A DNA stretch of 64,000 nucleotides from Pseudooceanicola marinus (GTDB taxonomy: Bacteria; Pseudomonadota; Alphaproteobacteria; Rhodobacterales; Rhodobacteraceae), in assembly GCF_020177265.1 (NCBI RefSeq), contig NZ_JAIVMC010000001.1, positions 897,056 through 961,055 of the forward strand, given 5' to 3'. The notes beneath the pieces were generated by a model. It was not told the origin of the DNA. It made no database searches and saw nothing but the letters and a program-made list of their open reading frames with translations. Within the stretch, counting starts at the first letter, position 1. Every line of letters begins with the position of its first letter. The translations under genes were made by a program, and so were the position numbers. Shown piece after piece: positions 25,069 through 34,684 of this stretch.

Positions 25069-25305
25069 ATGATATTCCGAATTGCGGCCACGGTGCCGCT
25101 TGTTCTGGCCGACTGCGCAACGTTGCCGGACCTTCCCGAGACCGCCGCTCTCATCGAGCCGGCGGTGTCGCTGCAAACCGCCCCGCCGCCGACCCACGCC
25201 ATCGTCACGCAAAAGTCCCGACGGATCGAGGCACCCGCCGACTGGCGGAGCCTTGCCTCGGCGCGGACCCGGCGGCGCCGGTCGCGGTCCTCGCCGACCC
25301 CGTGA
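25069..25305 (+). pseudogene. Possible remnant of an outer-membrane efflux lipoprotein
   Basis: 78 codons from an ATG preceded by AGGAAG. The N terminus looks like a lipoprotein signal with LADCATLPDL in place of a lipobox. The short proline-rich linker and PADWRSL are reminiscent of the start of TolC/CusC-type proteins. The frame then turns into Arg-rich low-quality sequence and stops, as after a frameshift. No continuation could be followed with confidence. The assignment is weak. Confidence 0.25.
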
Positions 25306-25788
25306 ACCACGACGAACGCGATGCGGTTCGGCGGGCCGACATGCGCCTGCGCGTAAATGCGCAGGTGCGGCAGGTCGCGGTTGGCAGCCCGCAAGGCATT
25401 CTGGGACCAGCCCAAGCGATCAGGCGGGTATCCTGTATGCGAGCGCATGTCGCTCCTCTTGCTCCATGCAATGGAGCTTGGCCAAATCGGGCATCGACGA
25501 AACCGAGAACCTTTTCCCTCGGTCAGGTCCCGCGCGCGACATGATGTGTCGGCATTTCTCGATCAACGACAATCGCCGACGACGGCCAAATGTTGTTGCT
25601 ATTTTTCTGCTACTTGACTCTGCGAGGCGTATTATTCAATTAAGATCAATGACCTACGAAGCGTTGCTCCAATCCATCATCGGGGCCACGCTCAGCCGCG
25701 CGGCCCGTCGGATGTCCGAAACCCCTTGTTTTACTGGCTCTGCGCTCATGTTCACCTGACCGGTCTTCCTCGATTTGTGGGCCTTTTG
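25306..25788. other. No recognisable gene; junction between copper island and mobile element
   Basis: About 480 bp with overlapping short frames on both strands but no convincing start, motif or ribosome site. Base composition drops locally (AT-rich around 25560-25650). This is the left boundary zone of the integrase-bearing element. Confidence 0.4.
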
Positions 25789-25825
25789 CCCCCGTTTTCG
25801 GGGGTGGTGCAACAAATGTTGCACC
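25789..25825. repeat. Integrase-proximal hairpins including GGTGCAAC palindrome
   Basis: CCCCCG-TTTT-CGGGGG (25789-25804) is followed directly by GGTGCAAC-AAAT-GTTGCACC (25806-25825), a perfect inverted repeat. The GTGCAACA word recurs twice at each of the 75-bp repeats near 42.88 and 46.92 kb. It may be an integrase or excisionase binding site marking an attachment end. No copy of the 75-bp core is present here. Confidence 0.45.
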
Positions 25826-25853
25826 GAAACCCGAATTGTTACACCACCCTCCA

Positions 25854-25892
25854 GCTCCTTCGGAGCCTCGCCTCGTCGCTGCGAAGGCGAGG
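25854..25892 (+). promoter_or_regulatory. Two adjacent stem-loops in the integrase leader
   Basis: GCTCC-TTC-GGAGC (25854-25866) abuts CCTCGCC...GGCGAGG (25866-25892). They share a base, so the two stems could be mutually exclusive. They lie 115-150 bp before the integrase start and could regulate its expression. Confidence 0.35.
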
Positions 25893-25912
25893 TCTCCGCC
25901 GGGTGCGCCGGC

Positions 25913-25944
25913 GAGATATCGAACCCTGGACAAAGTTCCGACCG
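25913..25944 (+). repeat. Leader repeat, copy 1 (before integrase)
   Basis: A 32-bp segment beginning GAGATATCGAACCCTGG differs at only two positions from a copy at 40062-40093 that precedes the PrtN-like genes. It lies 60-90 bp before the integrase start. Shared upstream DNA before two element genes suggests a common promoter or operator. Confidence 0.6.
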
Positions 25945-26005
25945 GCGCGCGCCGCCCGGTTCGATCTCCCGACCATCGGCAACGATTTCCCGAAAGGAGA
26001 CCCGG

Positions 26006-27160
26006 ATGGGTACCATCATGGCGCGCCAGAAGAAAGACGGCGCGAAGAGCTTCACCGCAGTGATCCGCAAGAAGAAAGGCGGCAAGGTCGTCCTCACTCT
26101 CAGCGACACGTTCCCGAGCCGCCAGGCGGCGGAACGATGGATGAAGAAGACCGAGCGTGATCTGAAGGGCAAAGGCGCTCTCGACCGGGCCGTCGCGGCT
26201 CGGCACCGAAAGACTTGGTCAGGCGTCATCCAGGAATACAGCGACGCCTCGCCGGATGCGTTCGGCAAGACAAAGACCGCGAATCTCGCGTATCTCCAGC
26301 GACTCGATTTCGGTAAGATGATTGTCGAGGAGACCGGGGAACACGACTTCTTCCGCCTGGCTCAGGATCTTCTGCGGGGCGTGCAAGCCCCGCCGGCGAA
26401 CCCTGCCGCGGACTGTCCAGAGCATTACGCCCTGAAGCCTCGCATGCCCCAGACAGTCAACAGCTACATGGCGACCCTTCGCACTGTCGTGTCCTACGGA
26501 GGTCCGATCAGCAAGGTCCAGATGCCGATCGGCGACTTCGAAAGCGCCATGCGCACGCTGAAGCACCAGCGAATGGTCGCTCGGTCGGCGGTTCGGAATC
26601 GCCGGCCTACGCTGGATGAGCTCGACAGGCTTTTGACCCATTTCCACAACCGCTACCTGGCCAATCGCCGAAGCGTGCCGATGCACAAGGTGATCGGCGG
26701 CGCGATCACCCTCGGCCATCGTCAGGAGGCGTTGTGCTCCATTCCCTGGAGGGACCTTGATGAAGAGAAGGCCCGCCTTATGATCCGGAACATGAAACAC
26801 CCGCGCCAGACCCAGGGCAACGACATCGAAACGTGGGTCACGGCAGAGGGCATGAAACTCGTTTTGTCGATGCCTCGCAAGAAGGACCGGGTCTTTCCCT
26901 ATAGCCCGGACACCATCAGTCGCCTCTTCACGGAAGCATGCCAGATCCTCGGCATCGAGGACCTCCACTTCCACGATTTACGCCACGAGGCGATTTCCAG
27001 GTTCTTCGAGACCGGACTCGGCGGTGGAAGTCGCGATGTCGTCATGAAGTATACAGGGCACTCTCCGGATGGCAGCCTGTCCCGCTATATTCATGTGGAA
27101 CAGATCGGCGACAAATATGCCGACTGGGAATGGTGGCCGATCTTGTTTGCCCCGTTGTAG
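26006..27160 (+). CDS. int: Tyrosine-type site-specific integrase
   Basis: 384 residues. An N-terminal arm-binding-like region (SFTAVIRKKKGGKVVLTLSDTF) and core-binding segment precede the catalytic domain. The first catalytic Arg is probably in GHRQEALCSIPW, the H-x-x-R box is FHDLRHEAISR, the second His is in YTGHSPDGS, and the nucleophile Tyr is in SRYIH. The ATG at 26006 has AAAGGAGA; a second ATG lies four codons later. It is the first gene after the GTGCAAC palindrome and probably mobilised the 25.8-42.9 kb element. It resembles the broken integrase at 47152 near residues RRPTLDELDRLLTHF. Confidence 0.85.
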   Translation: MGTIMARQKKDGAKSFTAVIRKKKGGKVVLTLSDTFPSRQAAERWMKKTERDLKGKGALDRAVAARHRKTWSGVIQEYSDASPDAFGKTKTANLAYLQRLDFGKMIVEETGEHDFFRLAQDLLRGVQAPPANPAADCPEHYALKPRMPQTVNSYMATLRTVVSYGGPISKVQMPIGDFESAMRTLKHQRMVARSAVRNRRPTLDELDRLLTHFHNRYLANRRSVPMHKVIGGAITLGHRQEALCSIPWRDLDEEKARLMIRNMKHPRQTQGNDIETWVTAEGMKLVLSMPRKKDRVFPYSPDTISRLFTEACQILGIEDLHFHDLRHEAISRFFETGLGGGSRDVVMKYTGHSPDGSLSRYIHVEQIGDKYADWEWWPILFAPL

Positions 27161-27543
27161 AGATCGCGAAGGGTGCCTCCAGAGTTCCTGGACGCCCCCT
27201 GCTCAATAACCGATAATGGTCAGCCTCCTTGCCGAGCAGCCTTACGGCCGATCCGCCCGGCGCCAGTCTCGCCAGGTTCGCAGTTCAGGCCGAGAGAGCG
27301 TTTCGCTGTTGCCGTAGATCACCACGGCGACTCCTGCCCGTCACGGGGAAAGAGCTTTCCCGGAGACCAGGGCGAGACCTTCGGCACCAGTTTGACCTGC
27401 ACCTGGGCCGCAGGGATTTGGCTGCCAACAGAGTAGGTAGTGTCGTCCGCTTCGCCGCGAAAGGCTGACGTCAGACGGGTCCCACCTCCTCTTGTCCCTG
27501 TCCCACGCCGACTGCGGCGGCTCCCCGGCGTGGATGATGGCGT
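27161..27543. other. Gene-free interval between integrase and hsdR
   Basis: 383 bp between the convergent ends of int and hsdR. Short frames have no ribosome site or recognised motif. I see no strong terminator with a T-run. Confidence 0.4.
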
Positions 27544-30500
27544 TTAGCCGACGTCGGCAGATGCATCAGACACGACGGCAGTCTGATTGAGACTTCGGAG
27601 TCGCCCCAAGAAGCGGTCCACGTCCTGCTCGTCGAACACACTATCGGGGCCATCGGGCGTGAGATCAGAAAAGGGGCTATCGTAGAGCAGGCCCGGGTCG
27701 ATCACGCCGTTCCGGGTCAGGTGCTCGATGACCATCCCGACGAACTCGATCTGATCTGCCGAGGCACCATCAGCGATGAATTCGGCGAAAAACCCCTGGG
27801 CCGCCGAGCGATCGAGGCCGACGATCGACCTCAGAAAAACCCCGAACCCGCCAACCTGTGCGGCTTCGGTTTTCCTGGCGATCTCGATGTCGGCATCCGA
27901 TCCCACACCCGCCTCCAGCAACATCCGCTCGAGTTCTTCAATGTCTACGCGTGTAAGCGGTCGTCCGGATCGCAGGCGGCGGAGAGCGACATGTTCTCCG
28001 TGCTTGGAGAGGAACTCGCGGGCCTTCTTCTTGAATGCGGCAAAATCTGCAGCCGGGTTGAGGGGGACGGGAGTTGCAGCCCCGAGGTCATCTTCGAAAT
28101 CGGTGTAGAGGATGCTTCGGGACGCCTGATCGATGAGATGCACGATATCGCGCAGTCTCAGGCGCGCCCGCTCGGCGATAGGCACCGTCAGGCCCTCCCA
28201 CCAAGATTCGGTCAGGATTTCCTCGATGAGCTCCGCTTGCCGGGCAACTGCGGGAATCTCCAGCTTCGCGGAGAGTGCCGTCGCAATCTCCATTACCTTC
28301 CGGCGGCAGGACTCCATCTTCGTCGACCGACCCATCAGGCTGATTTGGAGCTCGAACATCACGAGGTCGAAGCGCTTCGCCTCTTCCCCGCCCAGATCGG
28401 CATTGCTCGGCAAGGCTGCCAGGCCTGTCAGCTCCTCGGTGGCCTCCTCGGACAACGCGGACCATGGCGCATCGTCTGCCTGCCACGTCTCGACAGAGCG
28501 CAGGTGGCCGCGGACGACGAAGGACGAGATATCGAGGCCCATCACGAACCGGCGCACGTCTGATACGATCTCCGCGCGGACACCCTTGAGGTCTTCCGCG
28601 TCGTCATCCTGCTGCTCGTGGAATGGTGAAGCCAGCGTGTCGTCGATGCCCTGCGCCACCTTCAACCTTGCCTCGATCAGCCGCTCAGTCAGCGACTTCG
28701 GGACTGACGGATCCTTGAGTTCCGGGTTCGATCCGAAGAATTCGAGGTTGCCGCAGACATCGAAGATCCGGAATGCGGTCTTGTCCGCGCCAGGGCCGAA
28801 CAGGTTCGGCCGCAGGCGTGTCCCCCGGCCGACCATCTGCCAGAATTTCGTCTTCGAGCGAACGAGCTTGAAGAAAACCAGGTTCACTACCTCAGGCACG
28901 TCCACGCCCGTGTCCATCATGTCGACAGAGATAGCGATCTGCGGCTCCCTACCGGGGATCTCGAAGGCCTCGATCAGGCTCTGGGCATAGCTCTCGCCGT
29001 GAACGATCCGCCGAGCGAAGGTCCCGCCGTAGTTCGGCCACCCGGCGTTGAAGCGCTCTTCGATGAACTTCGCATGGGGCTTGTTCGCGGCGAAGATGAT
29101 CGTCTTGCCGATCTTGTCGCCGCCGGCGACGCGGATGCCGTGCTCCATGACATGCGCCAGCACCTTGTCGACCGTATCGGCGTTGAACAGATACCTGTTG
29201 AGTTCCCCAGCCGTGACCTCCTCGCGCCGCCCGGTCTCGCCCCAGTCGAGCTCATCCCACTGGTCTTTCTCCTCGTCCGACAGGTCGTCGTAGCGGATGC
29301 CCTCGCGCATGAACCTGGTCGGCAACGAGATCGGCTCAAAGGGCACCAGGAACCCGTCCTCGATCGCCTCCTCAAGGCCGTAAAAATCCGTGGGATGCCC
29401 GGGGTCGAGGTCGAACAGCCGGTAGGTATCCCGGTCCACCTCGTCGCGGGGCGTGGCCGTGAGGCCCACGAGGTAGCTGTCGAACCACTCGAAGATCGCC
29501 CGATAGCGCTTGTAGATGGACCGGTGCGCCTCGTCGATGATCACCAGGTCGAAATGCCCGGGTCCGAAGCGTCGGCCGGAATGATCGCCACGGTCGATTA
29601 GGTTCATCATCGTTGGATAGGTGGAGACGTAGACCCGGCCCGTGCCCGATGGATCGGTCACCAGGTTCACCGGAGAGCTGTCGGGCATCTGCTGGGCGAA
29701 GGCGTTGCGCGCCTGCCGGACAAGGCTGATACGATCGCAGAGGAACAGGGCCCGCTTCACCAGCCCTGCGCGCACCATCATGTCCACAAGGGCGATCACC
29801 GTCCGCGTCTTGCCTGTGCCCGTCGCCATGACCAGCAGGGCCTTCCGGGAACCGGCATCGAAATGCTCGGCGATCCGCGTCAGGGCGCGGGTCTGGTAGG
29901 GGCGGCCCGCGATGGCGGCCTTGGGCTTCTGGTCGACCAAGGCTTTCGCCTCGCTCCGGCGGGCGATCATCTCGCCCAGCTCCTGCGCGGTCTTGAAGCC
30001 GCCCAGGCGTCGGGGCGGGATGCCCCGGGCGTCGTCCCAGATCCAGTGCTCGTAACCGTTGGTGTAGAAGATCACCGGCCGGCGGCCGTGCATCTGCTCC
30101 AGCGCGTCGGCGTAGAGCTTCGCCTGCTGCTGCCCCTCTGAGGGCGAGCGGCGGGTGCGCTTGGCCTCGACCACGGCCAGAGGCAGGCCGTCCGCGCCCC
30201 AGAGGACGTAGTCGGCAAAGCCATGGCTCTGCTCGTTGGGCATAGGCTCCACCCGGTATTCCAGATCCCGGCCTTCCTTGAGGTCGGTCCATCCGGACTC
30301 GGCCAGCAGCAGGTCGATCAGGCGCAGGCGAGTGGTGGCCTCGTTGTAGTCGTGCGGGTCGGCGGATTGATCGGCCCGGGCCTTGGCCACCTCAGCGCGC
30401 TTTGCCTTCAACTCGTCGTCGAGGCTGGCGTAGCGGGCGCGGAGGTCCTCGAGTTCCTCGGTGCGCGCCTCCAGGGCCTTCTCGGTGCTCTGGATGCGCC

Positions 30501-30960
30501 CCCGGGCCTCGCGGATCAGGTCGAGCCGGGCGGTCAGCGGGGCTGGGTCGAAATAATTCGGCTCGGGGGGCTTCTGGCGGCAGGCGTAGGTGCGGCCGAA
30601 CCAGTGCAGGACGTGGTGCAGCTCCTCGACCACCTGGCGCGCACCCTCGGACTTCAGGTTTGCGCCCTCGTGGGCGGACTTGTTGCGGACGAGGTTGATG
30701 AAGCGCGCCTTGGCGTGGACCTTCTGACCCATGATTGTGCGCAGGTCCGGGTCGTTGATCATCCGGCTCGCGCCGGTCTGGGCCGGGGGCGTCAGTCCCG
30801 CGTCATGGGCGAAGGCCCATCCGAGCGCCAGCTCCACCGCCTTGCCCGCCAGGATCGCCGCCGCCTCGGGCTCCGACATCGCCAGCCGCTCGGCCGAACT
30901 CGCCGCGGCGTGGACGGCAGGGAAGTCGGGTTCGAGATGGGCAAAGTTGCTGGCGGTCAT
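27544..30960 (-). CDS. hsdR: Type I restriction enzyme, R (motor/nuclease) subunit
   Basis: 1138 residues. An N-terminal region resembling DUF4145 (SAERLAMSEPEAAAILAGK) is followed by a coiled segment (about 150-190). An HsdR-type nuclease core has VVEAKRTRRSP. Helicase motifs follow: ATGTGKTR (Walker A), IIDEAHRS (DEAH box), VGLTATPRDE (motif III-like) and MVGRGTRLRPNLF (motif VI). The C-terminal domain is of the EcoEI type. It translocates DNA by ATP hydrolysis and cuts unmodified invading DNA. It is the last gene of the operon, 15 bp after hsdS. No disruption is seen. Confidence 0.93.
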   Translation of the reverse strand: MTASNFAHLEPDFPAVHAAASSAERLAMSEPEAAAILAGKAVELALGWAFAHDAGLTPPAQTGASRMINDPDLRTIMGQKVHAKARFINLVRNKSAHEGANLKSEGARQVVEELHHVLHWFGRTYACRQKPPEPNYFDPAPLTARLDLIREARGRIQSTEKALEARTEELEDLRARYASLDDELKAKRAEVAKARADQSADPHDYNEATTRLRLIDLLLAESGWTDLKEGRDLEYRVEPMPNEQSHGFADYVLWGADGLPLAVVEAKRTRRSPSEGQQQAKLYADALEQMHGRRPVIFYTNGYEHWIWDDARGIPPRRLGGFKTAQELGEMIARRSEAKALVDQKPKAAIAGRPYQTRALTRIAEHFDAGSRKALLVMATGTGKTRTVIALVDMMVRAGLVKRALFLCDRISLVRQARNAFAQQMPDSSPVNLVTDPSGTGRVYVSTYPTMMNLIDRGDHSGRRFGPGHFDLVIIDEAHRSIYKRYRAIFEWFDSYLVGLTATPRDEVDRDTYRLFDLDPGHPTDFYGLEEAIEDGFLVPFEPISLPTRFMREGIRYDDLSDEEKDQWDELDWGETGRREEVTAGELNRYLFNADTVDKVLAHVMEHGIRVAGGDKIGKTIIFAANKPHAKFIEERFNAGWPNYGGTFARRIVHGESYAQSLIEAFEIPGREPQIAISVDMMDTGVDVPEVVNLVFFKLVRSKTKFWQMVGRGTRLRPNLFGPGADKTAFRIFDVCGNLEFFGSNPELKDPSVPKSLTERLIEARLKVAQGIDDTLASPFHEQQDDDAEDLKGVRAEIVSDVRRFVMGLDISSFVVRGHLRSVETWQADDAPWSALSEEATEELTGLAALPSNADLGGEEAKRFDLVMFELQISLMGRSTKMESCRRKVMEIATALSAKLEIPAVARQAELIEEILTESWWEGLTVPIAERARLRLRDIVHLIDQASRSILYTDFEDDLGAATPVPLNPAADFAAFKKKAREFLSKHGEHVALRRLRSGRPLTRVDIEELERMLLEAGVGSDADIEIARKTEAAQVGGFGVFLRSIVGLDRSAAQGFFAEFIADGASADQIEFVGMVIEHLTRNGVIDPGLLYDSPFSDLTPDGPDSVFDEQDVDRFLGRLRSLNQTAVVSDASADVG

Positions 30961-30975
30961 GGCGATGTCCCGAGG

Positions 30976-32157
30976 TCAGAGCTCTCCGGCGAAGGCGCGG
31001 GATTGGAGGGAGGCGAAGAGAGTTTCGCCATCGTGAGATGCACCTTCGAAGCGCGCTCTCTGTGCTGCAACAGCCGCGATAGCGTCCACGAATATTTCTT
31101 GTTCTGCCTCGGTCGCAAAGGGGATCGGGAATTTCATCAAGTCCCCCATTTCGATCCTCTTTGTTCCATGGGCGGCGTTGGACACCATGCTGAGAAGGCG
31201 GTTTTTCGATGCACGAAGTGCAGCAGATATGAATATGTTGCTGATGCCCTTTCTGGGGACCAGCGCTTTCACATCCTGATTGAATGAGGCTGGAACGCGC
31301 AAGTCGCAAACCGGAACCGAATGGGCCAAGATCATTCCCCGGATTACAATCAGAGTGACATCAGGGCCGACAAGTTTGGCTTTCCCGGTTTTCGTGGCTT
31401 CTTGGGTAATATTGAGAATTGCTCGATCAAGATCGTCTGTTTTCATGTCCTTCGGGCTGATCCACGGAATATCGCCGTTCCAGAAAGCCTTGTTGCTTTT
31501 CGAAGGAGTTGATCCGCTGACAGCGTTGACAAGATCTCCGAGGGGCTGAGTGGGGCGTTCCGGATCTCCAGGTCTGGAGGACAGGAACATCTCCGCGAAG
31601 ATCGCGCCCGGGAGGGTGTCGAGCAGGGCGAGGGCCTCGCGGCGGCGGCGGCGCAGGGCGTCGGCCGCATCCAGTATCCCCGCAATCCGCCGCTGCTCCT
31701 CGAGGGGCGGGAGGGGGATGCTCGTTTCGGCAACCATCGCAGAATTCAGGTTCTTCACCGTAGAACCTGGCGCTCTCGATGCGAACCTCGCCTTGATCTC
31801 GTCGCTTCCAAGGACGTGATACATGTAGTCCTGAGAAACCGTGTCATCCCGGCGCGGTTTCAGGACAAGCCAACCGTCGTGGATGCACCCATGCGTTCCC
31901 ATGATATATGGGCGACCGAAGCTCATTGAATTTGTCAGGAGGAAATCTCCTGGCTCGACGGCCCTGGTTTTCGACAAGCCTTCCTTCCTGATCTTTTCCT
32001 TGGTCGAGAGAATGTATTTTCCGCTCGCTGTCGCGTCACCAATTTTCACCCAGTTCAATCCGTCCGGATCGTCGGTGATGAATTTGTCGATTGGCCGAGG
32101 CGATCCTCCGCGAGCGATCTCGAACACCTCCCCAAGAGGAACAGATTGCCAGCTCAT
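30976..32157 (-). CDS. hsdS: Type I restriction enzyme, S (specificity) subunit
   Basis: 393 residues with the two-repeat HsdS layout. Target domain 1 runs about 1-150, with the conserved helix PPLEEQRRIAGILDAADALR near 150-175. Domain 2 begins PLGDLVNAVSGSTPSKSNK and ends in a second helical segment (EQEIFVDAIAAVAAQRARF). It determines the DNA sequence recognised. The ATG at 32157 overlaps the GIY-YIG gene stop as ATGA. Codon use in domain 2 looks more AT-rich than neighbours, consistent with target-domain swapping. Confidence 0.92.
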   Translation of the reverse strand: MSWQSVPLGEVFEIARGGSPRPIDKFITDDPDGLNWVKIGDATASGKYILSTKEKIRKEGLSKTRAVEPGDFLLTNSMSFGRPYIMGTHGCIHDGWLVLKPRRDDTVSQDYMYHVLGSDEIKARFASRAPGSTVKNLNSAMVAETSIPLPPLEEQRRIAGILDAADALRRRRREALALLDTLPGAIFAEMFLSSRPGDPERPTQPLGDLVNAVSGSTPSKSNKAFWNGDIPWISPKDMKTDDLDRAILNITQEATKTGKAKLVGPDVTLIVIRGMILAHSVPVCDLRVPASFNQDVKALVPRKGISNIFISAALRASKNRLLSMVSNAAHGTKRIEMGDLMKFPIPFATEAEQEIFVDAIAAVAAQRARFEGASHDGETLFASLQSRAFAGEL

Positions 32158-33092
32158 TCCGCCGCCTCCTGCTTCGCCGCCTGCGCCTGCTGCCAGTCGT
32201 GGTAGGTCTGGCTCGCGCCCTTGACCTTCCATTCCAGCCGCCCGTTGCTGTTGCGGTCCAGCACGACCGCGGCCGCCGCCGAGGGGCTGGAGAAGGACCA
32301 GGGCTTGGCGAAGCGTAGCTTGCCGGTGCCCGGGGGCACCTCCTGCGGCACCAGCACGCCGTCGGCGATGAGCTTCTCCTTCAGACCGCCATAGCTCTGC
32401 TGGACATAGCCTGTGTCCTTCAGGGCCTCGGAGCCTTCCAGCACGACGAACTCGCCATCCTCCTCCACCGCCGTGGCCGAGACCCCGCTCTTGTGCCGGA
32501 TCTCGAATTGCACCTCGTCCGACACGGAGGGCGAGGTCGGGTTGGCCTTGGCGCTGACGGCCTTTGGCTGCGGCTTCAACATGTCGAGCCCGATTACCGG
32601 CAGGATGATCCGGAGGTTCGCCAGGAACTGCTCCATGTTGGCGATGTCGGCCTCCGGCAGGCGCCGGCGGCCGATATCCGGGTTCGTGCCGTTGTCGAGC
32701 GTCACGCGCCCGGCCTTGGCCGTCTGCTCGATCAGCCGTGCCTCGAGGTATTCGGCATGGCCCTTCGACATGTCGTCGTCGCTGGTCGTGACGGTGATCG
32801 CCGTCTCCCAGAAATCGCGCTTCACTGAGCTCTGCTTGATCCGCTCGGCAACGGAATTGCCCGATCCGATGTAGACCCGGGTCGTCCCGGCCGCGACGGG
32901 ATCGGGACCGGCGAGGATGTAGACGCCCGTGCGGTCCACCTCGTCCCGCGCCGTGAGGTCACCGAAGGCGGAGGCGCCGGAGACGAAGAGGAGCCCCGTC
33001 CAGCCGTGGATGGTCGCCTTGCGCAGGCCGGTGGGTTTGCCGTCGACCAGGAAGAGCTGGATCGTGCGACCGTAGGTCTCGCCATTGGTCAT
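32154..33092 (-). CDS. GIY-YIG nuclease-like protein with C-terminal DUF4357
   Basis: 312 residues. After about 50 residues comes a GIY-YIG-like motif as GVYILAGPD...RVYIGSGN with a following ERIKQSS, and then the conserved Glu region HAEYLEARLI. The C-terminal third (SYGGLKEKLIADGVL) matches the DUF4357 module found in restriction-modification loci. It overlaps hsdM upstream and hsdS downstream by 4 nt each, so it is built into the type I operon. It may add DNA cleavage or regulation to the system. The role is inferred. Confidence 0.82.
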   Translation of the reverse strand: MTNGETYGRTIQLFLVDGKPTGLRKATIHGWTGLLFVSGASAFGDLTARDEVDRTGVYILAGPDPVAAGTTRVYIGSGNSVAERIKQSSVKRDFWETAITVTTSDDDMSKGHAEYLEARLIEQTAKAGRVTLDNGTNPDIGRRRLPEADIANMEQFLANLRIILPVIGLDMLKPQPKAVSAKANPTSPSVSDEVQFEIRHKSGVSATAVEEDGEFVVLEGSEALKDTGYVQQSYGGLKEKLIADGVLVPQEVPPGTGKLRFAKPWSFSSPSAAAAVVLDRNSNGRLEWKVKGASQTYHDWQQAQAAKQEAAE

Positions 33093-34684
33093 TCGGCGGC
33101 CTCTTTCACGGTGCCGTCTCCGAGCATCTTCTCGAGCTCTTCGAGGCCGTCGAAGATGTCACGCTCCATCTCGCGCAGGCGCGACAGGATCTCGGCGGGC
33201 GGCTCGTGCTCGACCGCGTCGTGCTCGATCTCGCGGTATCGGTTGAGGCTGAGGTCGTAGCCTGCGGCGGCGATCTCGGCCTTCGGCACGACGAAACTGC
33301 GGGCCGTGCGGGGATTGTCCTTCTCCGCCCCCTCGCGCTCCTGCCATCGGGCGAGCGCATCAGGAAGGTCGTTGAGCTTCGCCTCGTCCTCGGTCAACTC
33401 AGCCCAGGGGCCGATCTTGTCCTCAGGCACGAGCAGGTTGCGCTTGTCGTCGAGGCTGAGGCCGTCGGCGTGCATGTCGTAGAACCACACGCCGTCCGTG
33501 CCGCCGGAATCGGTGCGCTGGAAGAGCAGGATGGCGGTCGAGACCCCGGCATAGGGACGGAAGACGCCGGCCGGGAGCTTGACGACGCCCTGGAGCTGCT
33601 GATCCTCGACCAGCATGCGCCGCACCTCCTTGTGGGCCTTGTTCGAGCCGAAGAGGACGCCGTCGGGGACGACCACCGCCGCTCGGCCGCCACGCTTCAG
33701 GAGGCGCAGGAAGAGGGCCAGGAAAAGCAGCTCGGTCTTCCGGGTGTTGACGATGCGGGTGAGGTCCTTGGCCACCGCCTCAGCGTCCAGAGAGCCGGCG
33801 AAGGGCGGGTTGGCCAAGATCAGGGAATAGGCTTCGGCTTCGTCGCCGTGCTCCTGCGTGAGGCTGTCGCGGTAGACGATGGAGGCGTCTTCGAACCCGT
33901 GCAGGGCCATGTTCATCGCGCCGAGGCGGAGCATGGTGCCGTCGAAGTCGTGACCGTGGAACATGCCGGTCTCGATGTGGAGGCGGGAGTCGGGATCAGT
34001 CCAGGCATCGGGGTCGTGGCGACGCAGGTGTTCCGCAGCGCCGACCAGGAACCCGGCCGTACCGCAGGCCGGATCGCAGATCACGTCATCCCGCCGAGGT
34101 TCGGTCATGGCGACCATGAGCTCGATGATATGGCGGGGCGTCCGGAACTGGCCGTTCTGGCCCGCCGCGGCCACCTTCGACAGCATGTATTCGTAGAGGT
34201 CGCCCTTGGTGTCCCGGCTCTTCATCGGCAGGTCCGAGACGAGATCGACGACCTTGGCCAGGAGACGGCCCGTGGGGATCTCGTAGCGGGCGCTGGCCAT
34301 GTGCTTGCGCAGAGGCGCGCCGTCGGACCCCAGACGACGGAGGAAGGGGATCAGGTGGTTCTCGGCCGCCTCCTGCATCTCCGCGGGCGGCAGGTTGGTG
34401 AACCTCGGCCAACGCAGGTCGGCCATGGAACGGCCGTCGGCGATCTTGTTGCCGGCGTCGTCGACGACGGGGATGCCGTCCGATTCGTCCGGGAACAGAT
34501 CCCTCTCGATCTCCGTGCCGCGTGCCCGGGCCTGCCGTTCCGCGAGTGTCTGCGCGTCATCGAGACCCTTGAGGAAAAGCAGGAGGGTCAACTGCTCCAT
34601 GACCGTCTGCGGGTTCGACAGCCCGCCCGTCCACATCGCGTTCCAGATCGCGTCGACCTTCGACCTCAGTTCACCGGTAATCAT
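33089..34684 (-). CDS. hsdM: Type I restriction enzyme, M (methyltransferase) subunit
   Basis: 531 residues. An N-terminal HsdM helical domain (WNAMWTGGLSNPQTVMEQL) is followed by an N6-adenine methyltransferase with the SAM-binding DPACGTAGFLV motif and the catalytic NPPF motif (LANPPFAGS). It methylates adenine at the site chosen by HsdS to protect host DNA and is required for restriction. It is first in the leftward operon hsdM-GIY/YIG-hsdS-hsdR. The start at 34684 has a weak GAGGGC ribosome site. Confidence 0.94.
   Translation of the reverse strand: MITGELRSKVDAIWNAMWTGGLSNPQTVMEQLTLLLFLKGLDDAQTLAERQARARGTEIERDLFPDESDGIPVVDDAGNKIADGRSMADLRWPRFTNLPPAEMQEAAENHLIPFLRRLGSDGAPLRKHMASARYEIPTGRLLAKVVDLVSDLPMKSRDTKGDLYEYMLSKVAAAGQNGQFRTPRHIIELMVAMTEPRRDDVICDPACGTAGFLVGAAEHLRRHDPDAWTDPDSRLHIETGMFHGHDFDGTMLRLGAMNMALHGFEDASIVYRDSLTQEHGDEAEAYSLILANPPFAGSLDAEAVAKDLTRIVNTRKTELLFLALFLRLLKRGGRAAVVVPDGVLFGSNKAHKEVRRMLVEDQQLQGVVKLPAGVFRPYAGVSTAILLFQRTDSGGTDGVWFYDMHADGLSLDDKRNLLVPEDKIGPWAELTEDEAKLNDLPDALARWQEREGAEKDNPRTARSFVVPKAEIAAAGYDLSLNRYREIEHDAVEHEPPAEILSRLREMERDIFDGLEELEKMLGDGTVKEAAE

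Noticed and set aside
25050..25448. A minus-strand frame with ALRAANRDLPHLRIY
   Set aside because: It resembles part of several proteins only loosely and has no ribosome site; the region is degraded.
32220..32231. A fifth copy of CTTGACCTTCCA
   Set aside because: It lies inside the GIY-YIG gene (antisense of coding LEWKVKG) without a dyad half or a downstream gene on that strand, so it is probably coincidental.
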